This document shows positions 21,621 to 29,789 of a stretch of 64,000 nucleotides of DNA, one piece after another (position 1 is the stretch's first letter; each line of letters begins with the position of its first letter). A program made the translations under genes and the position numbers. Below the pieces are notes generated by a model. It saw nothing but the letters and a program-made list of their open reading frames with translations. It searched no databases and was not told the origin of the DNA. Origin of the DNA: JACVRW01 sp963728495 (lineage in GTDB: Bacteria; Actinomycetota; Thermoleophilia; Solirubrobacterales; Thermoleophilaceae); the NCBI GenBank assembly GCA_963728495.1, contig CAVSKI010000010.1:415329-479328 (forward strand), read 5' to 3'.

Positions 21621-22294
21621 GCCCGACCACACTCGTCCCCACTCCTCTCTACGGCCTGCGCACGTGGAGGGTCGTCGGGGAGAGCGGCCAGGAGCGGCTG
21701 GCGGGCCCTCACCAGCGCGCGGCCTGGCCACCGGGCGGCACGTGGTTGGAGGCCACCTGCGCCCAGGCGGCCGGACACCAGCCGCCGAACGCGGACTGCG
21801 ACTGCGGCTTTCACGCATGGCACCCCTCGAGGCGCTCGGCCCGCCGAGTGCTCGCCGGCCGCCGCGAGGTACCCGGGATCGTCGAGACCCAGGGGGCGAT
21901 CGAGCTGCACGCCGAGGGCCTGCGCGCGCAGCGAGCGCGGCCGTACGTGCTCTTCCTGGCCCCGGGGCGCAACGCACGCCTGGTCGCACGGCTGGCGAAG
22001 GCGTACGACACCGAGGTCGTCGAGATCGACGGCCCCGACGCCCTGCTGGCCTTCTGCCGAACGCGCCGGCTCGGATTGGACGAGGCGACCGTGGATCGGC
22101 TTATGGGGCCGGCGACGGCCGAGCGGTACCGGCGGGAAAAGCGCCGGACGGTGCGGAGGGACGTGCTGCGGCTCGGCGCAGCGGTGGCGGTGGTGGCGCT
22201 GCTGGTGGTTGCCGGCCTCCACTTCGCCACCGACCCGCCGGGCGACCGGGTGATCCAGGGCCGCACCGGTGAGATCCACATCCAGTCGCGCTGA
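21617..22294 (+). CDS. conserved hypothetical protein with one C-terminal membrane helix
   Basis: 225 residues. The N-terminal ~70 residues (LVPTPLYGLRTWRV; LAGPHQRAAWPPGGTWLEATC; CDCGFHAWHP) form a Cys/Trp/His-rich module seen in actinobacterial proteins of unknown function; CDCGFHAWH could bind a metal. A middle alpha/beta segment (RPYVLFLAPGRNARLVARLAKAYDTEVVEI) follows. The helix AVAVVALLVVAGLHFA lies near the end with a short outside tail. It is likely a tail-anchored membrane protein. No function is assigned. Confidence 0.65.
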   Translation: MSPTTLVPTPLYGLRTWRVVGESGQERLAGPHQRAAWPPGGTWLEATCAQAAGHQPPNADCDCGFHAWHPSRRSARRVLAGRREVPGIVETQGAIELHAEGLRAQRARPYVLFLAPGRNARLVARLAKAYDTEVVEIDGPDALLAFCRTRRLGLDEATVDRLMGPATAERYRREKRRTVRRDVLRLGAAVAVVALLVVAGLHFATDPPGDRVIQGRTGEIHIQSR

Positions 22295-22342
22295 GCCCCA
22301 GTGTGGCGAAACCGTCCCCGGGCACTGGGGTACTTGGGTGCA

Positions 22343-23254
22343 ATGAGGGACGGACGAGTCAATCGCGCGATCGAGAAGGGCAGGGCGCGGACCACGGACA
22401 TCAAGACCCGCGTGCCGGAGCTTCGCGAGCGCATGCCCGAGCTTCGCGAACGCGTACCCGAGCTGACCGACGGCCTGCGGAGCCGCGGCGGCGAGCTGGC
22501 GCGCCAGTACGCCAAGCTGGACGTCTCGTGGGCGCGCTGCGGCTACGCCAAAGCGGCACGCGCGGCTCTGCTCGGCTTTGGGCTGGGCCCGATGATCGAC
22601 TACTACGTGCACACGCGCGTAGTTGGCGGTGAGGTCTTCGACCGGCTCTCGCACCCGGTGATCTTCGTGGCCAACCACTCGAGCCACCTCGACACCCCGA
22701 CGATCCTGCGCTCGCTGCCGCGCAAGTGGCGCCGCAACACCGCGGTGGCCGCGGCGGCCGACTACTTCTACAACAAGCGCTGGAAGGCCAACGGCGTGGC
22801 GCTGCTGTTCAACACGGTGCCGCTGGGCCGAAAGGGCGGCGGACTCGGCAACGGGGCCACCGATCACGTGGACCGCCTGATCGACGAGGGCTGGAACCTC
22901 GTCATGTTCCCCGAGGGCACTCGCTCGCGCGACGGCGAGGTCGGCAAGGTGCATTCCGGCGCCGCGGTGATCGCCGCGCACCACGGAATCGACATCGTTC
23001 CGATCTACATCCACGGTACCCACGAGGCGATGCCTCCCGGACGAAACTGGCCGAAGCGCATCCCGGGCCGCGTCTTCTCCCGGCGCCACGAGGTGGAGGT
23101 GCGCTTCGGCGATCCGATCCGCCCCAGGGCGGCCGACGAGCGGCACGAGGTGATGGACGAGGTGCGTTCCTTCTGGCAGCGCAGGGGCCTCGCGGCGGCT
23201 CCGGTGCTCGAGCCCGAGGACGTGCGCGAGCGCGAGGCAGTGCTCACCGGCTGA
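22343..23254 (+). CDS. 1-acyl-sn-glycerol-3-phosphate acyltransferase-like protein (PlsC family)
   Basis: 303 residues from ATG 22343. Catalytic block I is NHSSHLD (HxxxxD) in VIFVANHSSHLDTPTI; block III is FPEGTRSRDGEVGKVHSGAA; block IV is IVPIYIHGTHEAMP. The N-terminus carries two repeats of PELRER(M/V) before the fold. The family moves acyl groups to lysophosphatidic acid at the inner membrane face. It lies 57 bp upstream of dhaK1, at the left edge of the glycerol island, and could feed on glycerol-3-phosphate made there. An in-frame ATG 14 codons earlier is possible but has no ribosome site. Confidence 0.85.
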   Translation: MRDGRVNRAIEKGRARTTDIKTRVPELRERMPELRERVPELTDGLRSRGGELARQYAKLDVSWARCGYAKAARAALLGFGLGPMIDYYVHTRVVGGEVFDRLSHPVIFVANHSSHLDTPTILRSLPRKWRRNTAVAAAADYFYNKRWKANGVALLFNTVPLGRKGGGLGNGATDHVDRLIDEGWNLVMFPEGTRSRDGEVGKVHSGAAVIAAHHGIDIVPIYIHGTHEAMPPGRNWPKRIPGRVFSRRHEVEVRFGDPIRPRAADERHEVMDEVRSFWQRRGLAAAPVLEPEDVREREAVLTG

Positions 23255-23311
23255 TCCGGTATACGGTCCCGTCCACCCGGGCACGAACGCCATCGAGTGG
23301 AGGAGGACCCA

Positions 23312-24310
23312 GTGAAGAAGCTCATCAACGATCCCGACGCCGTAGTCCGAGAGGCGCTCGAGGGAATGGAGGCGGCACACGGAGACCGCCTTCGCGTGAC
23401 CTACGACCCCTACGTGATCGTGCGCGCCGACGCGCCGGTGAAGGGCAAGGTGGGCATCATCTCCGGGGGAGGCTCGGGACACGAGCCGATGCATGGCGGC
23501 CTCGTCGGCCCGGGCATGCTCGACGCGGCCTGTCCCGGGGAGGTGTTCACCTCGCCGACGCCCGACCAGATGCTCGAGGCCACCAAGGCGGTCGACGGCG
23601 GCGCCGGGGTGCTCCACATCGTCAAGAACTACACCGGCGACGTGCTCAACTTCGAGATGGCGGCCGACCTCGCCAAGGGTGAGGGCATCGAGGTCGAGGC
23701 CGTGGTCACCAACGACGACGTGGCGGTGCAGGACTCGCTGTACACGGCCGGCCGGCGCGGCGTGGGCATCACGGTGATCGCCGAGAAGATCTGCGGCGCG
23801 GCCGCCGACGAGGGCAAGTCACTGGCCGAGGTCGCGGAGGTGTGCCGGAAGGTCAACGGCCAGGGCCGCAGCATGGGAATGGCGCTCACCCCCTGCGTCA
23901 CGCCGGGGTCGGGCGAGCCCAGCTTCGAGCTGGGCGACGACGAGATGGAGATCGGCATCGGGATCCACGGCGAGCCCGGCCGCTACCGCGAGCCCATCGA
24001 GTCGGCCGCCGGGATCGTGGAACGCCTGGCCACAGCGATCGTCGAGGACCTGCCCTTCGAGTCGGGTGACAAGGTGCTGGCCTTCGTCAACGGCATGGGC
24101 GGCACGCCGCTGATCGAGCTCTACATCGTCTACCGCGAGCTCAACCGCCTGCTCGAGGAGCGTGGCATCACGATCGAGCGCAGGCTGATCGGCGACTACA
24201 TCACCTCGCTCGAGATGGCCGGCTGCTCGATCACGTTGCTCAAGCTCGACGACGAGCTCACACGCCTGTGGGACGCCCCCGCGGACACACCGGCCCTGCG
24301 GGTCGGCTGA
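23312..24310 (+). CDS. dhaK: dihydroxyacetone kinase subunit DhaK (first copy)
   Basis: 332 residues. The start GTG gives the canonical MKKLINDPDAVV and has GGAGGAGGA upstream. GGGSGHEPMHGG holds the His that contacts dihydroxyacetone, and IGIGIHGEPG carries the His that binds the substrate covalently as a hemiaminal. Together with DhaL it phosphorylates dihydroxyacetone; in the PTS type the phosphate comes from DhaM through ADP bound on DhaL. A DhaM fusion is encoded 8 kb downstream, supporting the PTS-type reading. dhaL1 follows after 10 bp. Confidence 0.95.
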   Translation: MKKLINDPDAVVREALEGMEAAHGDRLRVTYDPYVIVRADAPVKGKVGIISGGGSGHEPMHGGLVGPGMLDAACPGEVFTSPTPDQMLEATKAVDGGAGVLHIVKNYTGDVLNFEMAADLAKGEGIEVEAVVTNDDVAVQDSLYTAGRRGVGITVIAEKICGAAADEGKSLAEVAEVCRKVNGQGRSMGMALTPCVTPGSGEPSFELGDDEMEIGIGIHGEPGRYREPIESAAGIVERLATAIVEDLPFESGDKVLAFVNGMGGTPLIELYIVYRELNRLLEERGITIERRLIGDYITSLEMAGCSITLLKLDDELTRLWDAPADTPALRVG

Positions 24311-24320
24311 GGGCGTCGCC

Positions 24321-25055
24321 TTGCCCATCACCTCGACAGCGGTCCGCGACTGGATCCGGGCCTATGCGGTCGACATAGGCGAGCACCGTGCGGAGTTGGT
24401 CAAGCTCGACACGGCGATCGGAGACGGCGACCACGGCACGAACATGGATCGCGGCATGCGCAAGGCCGTCGAGAAGCTCGATGCCAGTGACGACGAGGAC
24501 ATCGGTGCGCTCCTGAAGGGCGTGGGCATGGCGCTGGTCTCGAGCGTCGGCGGGGCCGCCGGCCCGCTCTACGGGACGCTGTTCCTGCAGATGGGCACGG
24601 CGACGGCCGGCCAGGACGAGCTCGACCTGGCCGGCTGGACCGAGGCGTTGGACGCCGGAGTCAAGGGCGTCCAGGCCCGCGGCAAGGCGGAGCTGGGCGA
24701 CAAGACGATGATCGACGCGCTGAAGCCGGCGGTCGAGGCCCTGCGCGCCGCCGCCGATGAGGGCGCGGACCTGGGCGACGCTCTGCGTCGCTCCGCCGAC
24801 GCGGCGGCGGAGGGCATGCGGGCGACAACGACCGAGCTCGAGGCGCGCCGAGGGCCGAGCGAGCTACCTGGGCCCGCGCAGCGTCGGGCACCAGGACCCC
24901 GGCGCCACCTCGTCGCACATGCTGCTCGACGCTGCGGCGAGCACGTTCGGAGGCGACGAGTTGACATCGCCAGACCGACGGGTATATGCTGGCGCCCGCT
25001 GGATCCGGCAATTCCATGGAGAGGAGAAGAGGCTCTTGAGTATCTTCGGAGCTGA
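24321..25055 (+). CDS. dhaL: dihydroxyacetone kinase subunit DhaL (first copy), frameshifted near C-terminus
   Basis: The frame from TTG 24321 gives a proper DhaL: LDTAIGDGDHGTNMDRG binds ADP-Mg through its Asp residues, and SVGGAAGPLYGTLF and AELGDKTMIDAL follow. After GMRATTTELEARRG (to about 24854) it loses the family pattern. The expected end, GRASYLGPRSVGHQDPGATS, then HMLLDAA, continues in the next frame. One surplus base in GAGGGCCGAGC (24850-24860) explains this. The as-read frame ends at 25055 inside glpF. In the corrected frame there is no stop before glpF, so the two would read through. Either an assembly error or a real lesion. Confidence 0.75.
   Translation: MPITSTAVRDWIRAYAVDIGEHRAELVKLDTAIGDGDHGTNMDRGMRKAVEKLDASDDEDIGALLKGVGMALVSSVGGAAGPLYGTLFLQMGTATAGQDELDLAGWTEALDAGVKGVQARGKAELGDKTMIDALKPAVEALRAAADEGADLGDALRRSADAAAEGMRATTTELEARRGPSELPGPAQRRAPGPRRHLVAHAARRCGEHVRRRRVDIARPTGICWRPLDPAIPWRGEEALEYLRS
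24961..24990 (+). promoter_or_regulatory. sigma-70-type promoter for glpF-glpK
   Basis: A consensus -35 box TTGACA (24961-24966) is followed after 18 bp by TATGCT (24985-24990); TATATG at 24983 would give a 16-bp spacer. This is the best housekeeping promoter match in the window. It lies about 46 bp before the glpF TTG start, within the last part of the dhaL1 region, so glpFK can be transcribed separately from dhaKL. Confidence 0.65.
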
Positions 25056-25752
25056 GGTGATCGGGACTGCGCTCCTGATCCTGCTGGGCAACGGAGTCGT
25101 TGCCGGTGTCCTGCTCAATCAATCAAAGGCCGAGAACGCGGGCTGGATCGTGATCACGTTCGGCTGGGGCATGGCCGTGATGGTGGGTGTGTTTGCCGTT
25201 TCGCAGTTCAGCGGCGCTCATCTCAATCCGGCGGTCACGTTCGGATTCGCCGTCATCGGCAACACGCCCTGGGAGGACGTACCCAAGTATTTCGCCGGCG
25301 AGTTCGTCGGCGCGTTCATCGGGGCGACTCTCGTGTGGCTGGCGTACCTGCCCCACTGGGGGGCCACCGAGGATCCCGGGCTCAAGCTGGCCTGCTACAG
25401 CACAGCGCCCGCCATCCGGAACACCGCGGCCAACATTGTCTGCGAGATCATCGGCACGTTCGTGCTGGTCTTCGGCGTGCTGGCCTTCTTCGCCAACCCG
25501 GACACGGCGGCGACCGGGCTAGGCGGCCTGCTCGTCGGACTGCTGGTGCTCGGCATCGGGCTATCGCTGGGAGGACCAACCGGCTACGCGATCAATCCTG
25601 CGCGTGACCTCGGTCCCCGCATCATGCACGCGATCCTGCCGATCGCGGGCAAGGGGGACTCGGACTGGAGCTACGCCTGGATTCCCGTGGTGGCCCCCCT
25701 CATCGGCGGCGCCCTGGGGGCGCTGGCCTTCGAAGCGTTCTATCCCGGCTGA
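25036..25752 (+). CDS. glpF: glycerol uptake facilitator (aquaglyceroporin)
   Basis: 238 residues, six membrane helices and two half-helices. The first pore motif is SGAHLNPAVTFG, the second TGYAINPARDLGPR; the Asp after NPAR is the signature of glycerol-conducting rather than water-only channels. It admits glycerol for the kinase encoded 17 bp downstream. The TTG start at 25036 is chosen because GAGGAGAAGAG precedes it and the helix begins at once; no ATG or GTG in frame is better placed. The frame is open upstream into the dhaL1 C-terminal coding sequence. Confidence 0.93.
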   Translation: MSIFGAEVIGTALLILLGNGVVAGVLLNQSKAENAGWIVITFGWGMAVMVGVFAVSQFSGAHLNPAVTFGFAVIGNTPWEDVPKYFAGEFVGAFIGATLVWLAYLPHWGATEDPGLKLACYSTAPAIRNTAANIVCEIIGTFVLVFGVLAFFANPDTAATGLGGLLVGLLVLGIGLSLGGPTGYAINPARDLGPRIMHAILPIAGKGDSDWSYAWIPVVAPLIGGALGALAFEAFYPG

Positions 25753-25769
25753 TTCGAGAGAGGTAACTG

Positions 25770-27297
25770 ATGGCTAAGTACGCGGCAGCCCTGGACCAGG
25801 GCACGACCAGCTCACGCTGCATGATCTTCGACCACGGAGGTCAGGTGGTGAGCGTGGCGCAGAAGGAGCATGAGCAGATCTATCCCAAGCCGGGTTGGGT
25901 CGAGCACGACGCGAACGAGATCTGGTCGCGCACCCAGGAGGTCATAGAGGAGGCGATGAGCGAGGCCGGCGCCAGCGCCGACGACATCGCCGGCGTGGGC
26001 ATCACCAACCAGCGCGAGACCACGCTGGTGTGGGACAGGAACACGGGCGAGCCGGTGCACAACGCGCTCGTGTGGCAGGACACCCGCACGGACAAGCTCG
26101 TGGACGAGTTCTCCAAGGACGGGGGCCAGGCGCGCTTCCAGGAGCAGGTCGGACTGCCGCTCGCCACGTACTTCTCCGGGCCCGAAGATCCGCTGGACGC
26201 TGGACAACGTGGACGGCGCGCGCGACAAGGCCGAGTCCGGCGACCTGCTGTTCGGCAACATGGACACGTGGCTGATCTGGAACCTCACGGGTGGCACCGA
26301 CGGCGGGCAGCACATCACCGACGTCACGAACGCCAGCCGGACGATGCTGATGGACCTCAAGTCCCTCTCGTGGGACGAGGAGATCGCCGGCATCATGGGC
26401 GTTCCCACGGCGATGCTGCCCGAGATCAGGGCGTCGAGCGAGGTGTACGGAGAGGTGAAGGCCGGGGGCTCGCTCAACGGCGTGGCACTGGCCGGCGACC
26501 TCGGCGACCAGCAGGCAGCCACCTTCGGACAGACCTGCTTCGCGGTCGGTGAGGCGAAGAACACCTACGGCACGGGCAACTTCCTACTGCTCAACACGGG
26601 CACCGAGGCAGTGCCGTCGAAGTCCGGCCTGCTGACCACCGTGGGGTACAAGATCGGCGACGAGGATGCCGTGTACTGCCTGGAGGGCTCGATCGCCATC
26701 ACCGGGGCGCTGGTCCAGTGGCTGCGCGACAACCTGAAGATGATCAAGGCGGCGCCGGAGGTCGAGGAGCTGGCCAAGTCGGTCGACGACAACGGCGGCT
26801 GCTACATCGTGCCGGCGTTCTCGGGCCTGTTCGCGCCGTACTGGAAGTCCAACGCGCGCGGCGTGTTCGCCGGCCTCACGCGCTACGTCAACGCGGGGCA
26901 CATCGCCCGGGCAACGCTCGAGGCGACGGCCTACCAGAGCCGCGAGGTGGTCGAGGCCATGAACGCCGACTCGGGCGTGGCGCTGGAGTCGCTCAAGGTC
27001 GACGGGGGCATGGTCGGCAACGACCTGCTGATGCAGTTCCAGGCCGACCTGCTGGGCGTGCCGGTGATCCGGCCGAAGGTGCCGGAGACGACGTCGCTCG
27101 GCGCCGCCTACGCCGCCGGGCTGGCCACCGGCTTCTGGAACGAAGTCGAGGACCTGCGCGAGAACTGGGTCGAGGACAAGCGCTGGGAGCCCACGATGGA
27201 CTCCGACACGCGCGACGAGTACTACAAGTACTGGAAGCGCGCGGTCACGCGGACGTTCGACTGGTTCGAGGCCGACGAGGAGCCCGACGAGGGGTAA
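25770..27297 (+). pseudogene. glpK: glycerol kinase GlpK, interrupted by a one-base insertion
   Basis: Two overlapping frames together encode about 508 residues of glycerol kinase. The first (from ATG 25770) has AALDQGTTSSRCMIFDH, PGWVEHDANEIW and VGITNQRETT and is normal to LATYFSG. The normal continuation, KIRWTLDNVDGARDKAESG, then LLFGNMDTWLIWNLTGG, is in the +1 frame to the end at 27297. Removing one C from GGGCCCGAAG (26178-26187) restores a full gene. Downstream motifs GTGNFLLLNTG, GLFAPYW and LKVDGGMVGNDLLMQ are intact. GlpK makes glycerol-3-phosphate from glycerol and ATP. The clean reading elsewhere argues for a recent change or an assembly error. Confidence 0.9.
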
Positions 27298-27303
27298 GTC
27301 TCA

Positions 27304-28185
27304 CTAGTTCCAGGGGAGCTCGGCGCGCGTAGCCCAGTACGCCGCCGGCTCCTCGACCAGGTCCGCGAGCCGCCGCTCGAGATCGTCGTTCCAGGCGATC
27401 TCGAGGGCGGCTCGGTTGCTTTCGAGCTGAGCGACGGTGGCCGCGCCGCTGAGCACGACGTCCGCCCAGGGCCGTGCGAGCGCCGCGGCGAGCGCCAGTC
27501 TGTCCTCGCCGGCCAGCCGCCCATTGGCCAGCGCCTCCTTGACCAGTACCTGTAGCCCGGCCTCGTGGGCGGCCTCGAGTGCCTGCTCGGCGGAGCGCTC
27601 GTGCAGGTTCCAGGTGGCCTGCACGGCGTCGAAGCCGCCGATGGCCAGGGCCCGTTCGATCGTGGCCGCCTGATCGTCACCGGTCACGGTCAGGCCGACG
27701 CGGATCCCGCTGTCGCGTAACGCGTCGAGCTCGCCGCGTACGGCGGGGTCGTCCAGCACGCCGCTGTCGAGAGTGGCCGAGTGGATCTGGTAGAGGCTCA
27801 GCCACTCGCCCAGCAGCTCGCGTGTCTCGGGCCATTGCGTTCGGAAGTGCGCGACCGAGAGGTCCTTGACCTCGTGCTCGGCCGCGTCGACGCGCCAGTC
27901 GCCCGTGTAGCGATAGCCCCACTTCGAGCTCACGGTCACATCGCCTCGCCTCAGTCCGCGCCGCGCGAGCCACGACGCCAGGAACTCCTCGGCGCGGCCG
28001 TAGGAGCGCGCCGCGTCGAACCAGCGCAGGCCGCCGTCGTAGGCGGCGTCGAGGACTGCGTGCGCCCCGCGCTCCATGCCCTCGACGCTCGCGTCGGCCA
28101 CGTCCTCGCCGTGGCCGAGGTTGATGTACGCCGGCCGCCCGAGCGCGGCGAGGCCGAGCCCGATCTGGGCGCCGTGCATGCGCAC
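27304..28185 (-). CDS. aldo/keto reductase
   Basis: 293 residues with the (beta/alpha)8 pattern of AKR proteins. The catalytic Asp-Tyr pair is in WFDAARSYGRAEEFLASW, the Lys in VTVSSKWGYRY and the His in YQIHSATLD, so the tetrad is complete though the sequence is divergent. NADPH-dependent reduction of carbonyls is expected. Its place between glpK and glpA, convergent with glpK and divergent from glpA with only 26 bp between starts, suggests dihydroxyacetone, glyceraldehyde or methylglyoxal reduction (inference). Confidence 0.85.
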   Translation of the reverse strand: MRMHGAQIGLGLAALGRPAYINLGHGEDVADASVEGMERGAHAVLDAAYDGGLRWFDAARSYGRAEEFLASWLARRGLRRGDVTVSSKWGYRYTGDWRVDAAEHEVKDLSVAHFRTQWPETRELLGEWLSLYQIHSATLDSGVLDDPAVRGELDALRDSGIRVGLTVTGDDQAATIERALAIGGFDAVQATWNLHERSAEQALEAAHEAGLQVLVKEALANGRLAGEDRLALAAALARPWADVVLSGAATVAQLESNRAALEIAWNDDLERRLADLVEEPAAYWATRAELPWN

Positions 28186-28211
28186 AGCGTAGGGCGGTTA
28201 GGATTCGCGCG

Positions 28212-29789
28212 GTGCCCAGCCTCCAGGCCGAGCTGCTGGTGATTGGCGGCGGCGCCACCGGCGCCGGCGTGGCCTGGGATGCAGCGCTGAGGGGGTTCGA
28301 CGTGGTGCTCGTCGACCGGGCGGACCTCGCCGAGGGTACGAGCGGCCGCTTCCACGGCCTGCTGCACTCGGGGGGCCGCTATGTGGTCAAGGACTCGGTG
28401 GCCGCGGAGGAGTGCGTTGTCGAGAACGCGATCCTGCGGCATGTGATCCCCGACTGCATCGAGGACACCGGCGGGCTCTTCGTGACCACCCCGGAGGACG
28501 ACCCCGCCTACGGCGACGAGTTCATGGCCGGCTGTCGCGCCACCGGGCTGCCCGCCGAGGAGATCGACGTGGCCGAGGCGCTGCGCCGCGAGCCGCGACT
28601 CAACCCGGGGATGCAGCGCGCGTTCGCCGTGCCCGACGCGTCGATCGACGCTTGGAAGACCGTCTGGTCATTCGCCCGCGGCGCATCCGCGCACGGTGCT
28701 CGCATCCTGCCCTATCACCGCGTGCTCGACCTGCATCGAGACAACGGCGCCGTCTCGGGTGCGCGCGTGCGCAACGAGCTCACCGGAGAGGAGCTCGACA
28801 TCGACGCGGGCTTCACGATCAACGCCTCGGGGGCGTGGGCGGCGCAGATCGCGCAGATGGCGGGGATAGAGGGCGTGGGCGTGGTGCCCGGCAAGGGGAT
28901 CATGATCGCCATGAACCACCGGCTGGTGAACACGGTGATCAACCGCTGCACGATGCCGGCGGACGGCGACATCCTCGTGCCGATCCGTACCGTCAGCGTG
29001 ATCGGCACGACCGACAGCCGCTCCGCCGATCCCGACGAGATCCCCGTGACCCAGGACGAGGTCGACCAGATGCTCGACGACGGCGAGCGCCTCGTGCCGG
29101 GCTTCCGCGACGCCCGCGCCATGCGCGTGTGGGCCGGGGTGCGACCGCTCTTCCAGGACGAGAAGGCCGGCTCCGTGGCCGACACGCGCGACGTCAGCCG
29201 CACGCATGCGGTCGTCGACCACCGCGAGCGCGACGGCGTGGACGGCCTGCTGACGATGTCCGGAGGCAAGCTCACGACGCTGCGGCTGATGGCCCAGGAC
29301 ATAGTGGACGCGATGTGCGCCCAGCTCGGCACCGTGCGTCCCTGCCGCACCCACGAGGAGCGCCCGCCGGGCAACGAGGACGAGCAGGGCTACACGCTCG
29401 GCTCGCGCTTACGCCGGCGCGAGGCGACCTTGCAGGACGAGCAGCTGATCTGCGAGTGCGAGCTGATCGGCCGCAGCCGGCTCGAGCAGGCCATGCGCCG
29501 GCGGGGCACGGCGAACCTCGACGACATCCGACGCACGATGCGCCTGGGCATGGGCCCCTGCCAGGGCGGTTTCTGCATCTACCGCGCCACCGGGATCCTG
29601 CACGGCGTCGGCCGGCTCGACGGCGCTGAGGCGGCATCGTCGCTGCGCGGCTTCCTGCAGGAGCGCTGGAAGGGCGTGTGGCCGATCCTCTACGGCGACC
29701 AGCTGCGCCAGGCGCGCCTGGACGACTGGATCTTCCAGGGCCTGCTCGACGTGGAGCACCTTCCGCCCGACGAGGAGGCGGCGGCGTGA
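28212..29789 (+). CDS. glpA: anaerobic glycerol-3-phosphate dehydrogenase subunit A
   Basis: 525 residues. The FAD dinucleotide fold LLVIGGGATGAGVAWDAALRG begins near residue 8, with LLHSGGRYVVKD as in GlpA/GlpD. GIMIAMNHRLVNTVIN and IGTTDSRSADPDEIPVT follow. The C-terminal BFD-like region has CECELIGRSRLEQAM and GPCQGGFC, the four cysteines for a [2Fe-2S] cluster that distinguish GlpA from aerobic GlpD. It oxidises glycerol-3-phosphate to DHAP and passes electrons to GlpB and GlpC. The GTG start is 26 bp from the divergent reductase start; the stop overlaps glpB by GTGA. Confidence 0.93.
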   Translation: MPSLQAELLVIGGGATGAGVAWDAALRGFDVVLVDRADLAEGTSGRFHGLLHSGGRYVVKDSVAAEECVVENAILRHVIPDCIEDTGGLFVTTPEDDPAYGDEFMAGCRATGLPAEEIDVAEALRREPRLNPGMQRAFAVPDASIDAWKTVWSFARGASAHGARILPYHRVLDLHRDNGAVSGARVRNELTGEELDIDAGFTINASGAWAAQIAQMAGIEGVGVVPGKGIMIAMNHRLVNTVINRCTMPADGDILVPIRTVSVIGTTDSRSADPDEIPVTQDEVDQMLDDGERLVPGFRDARAMRVWAGVRPLFQDEKAGSVADTRDVSRTHAVVDHRERDGVDGLLTMSGGKLTTLRLMAQDIVDAMCAQLGTVRPCRTHEERPPGNEDEQGYTLGSRLRRREATLQDEQLICECELIGRSRLEQAMRRRGTANLDDIRRTMRLGMGPCQGGFCIYRATGILHGVGRLDGAEAASSLRGFLQERWKGVWPILYGDQLRQARLDDWIFQGLLDVEHLPPDEEAAA

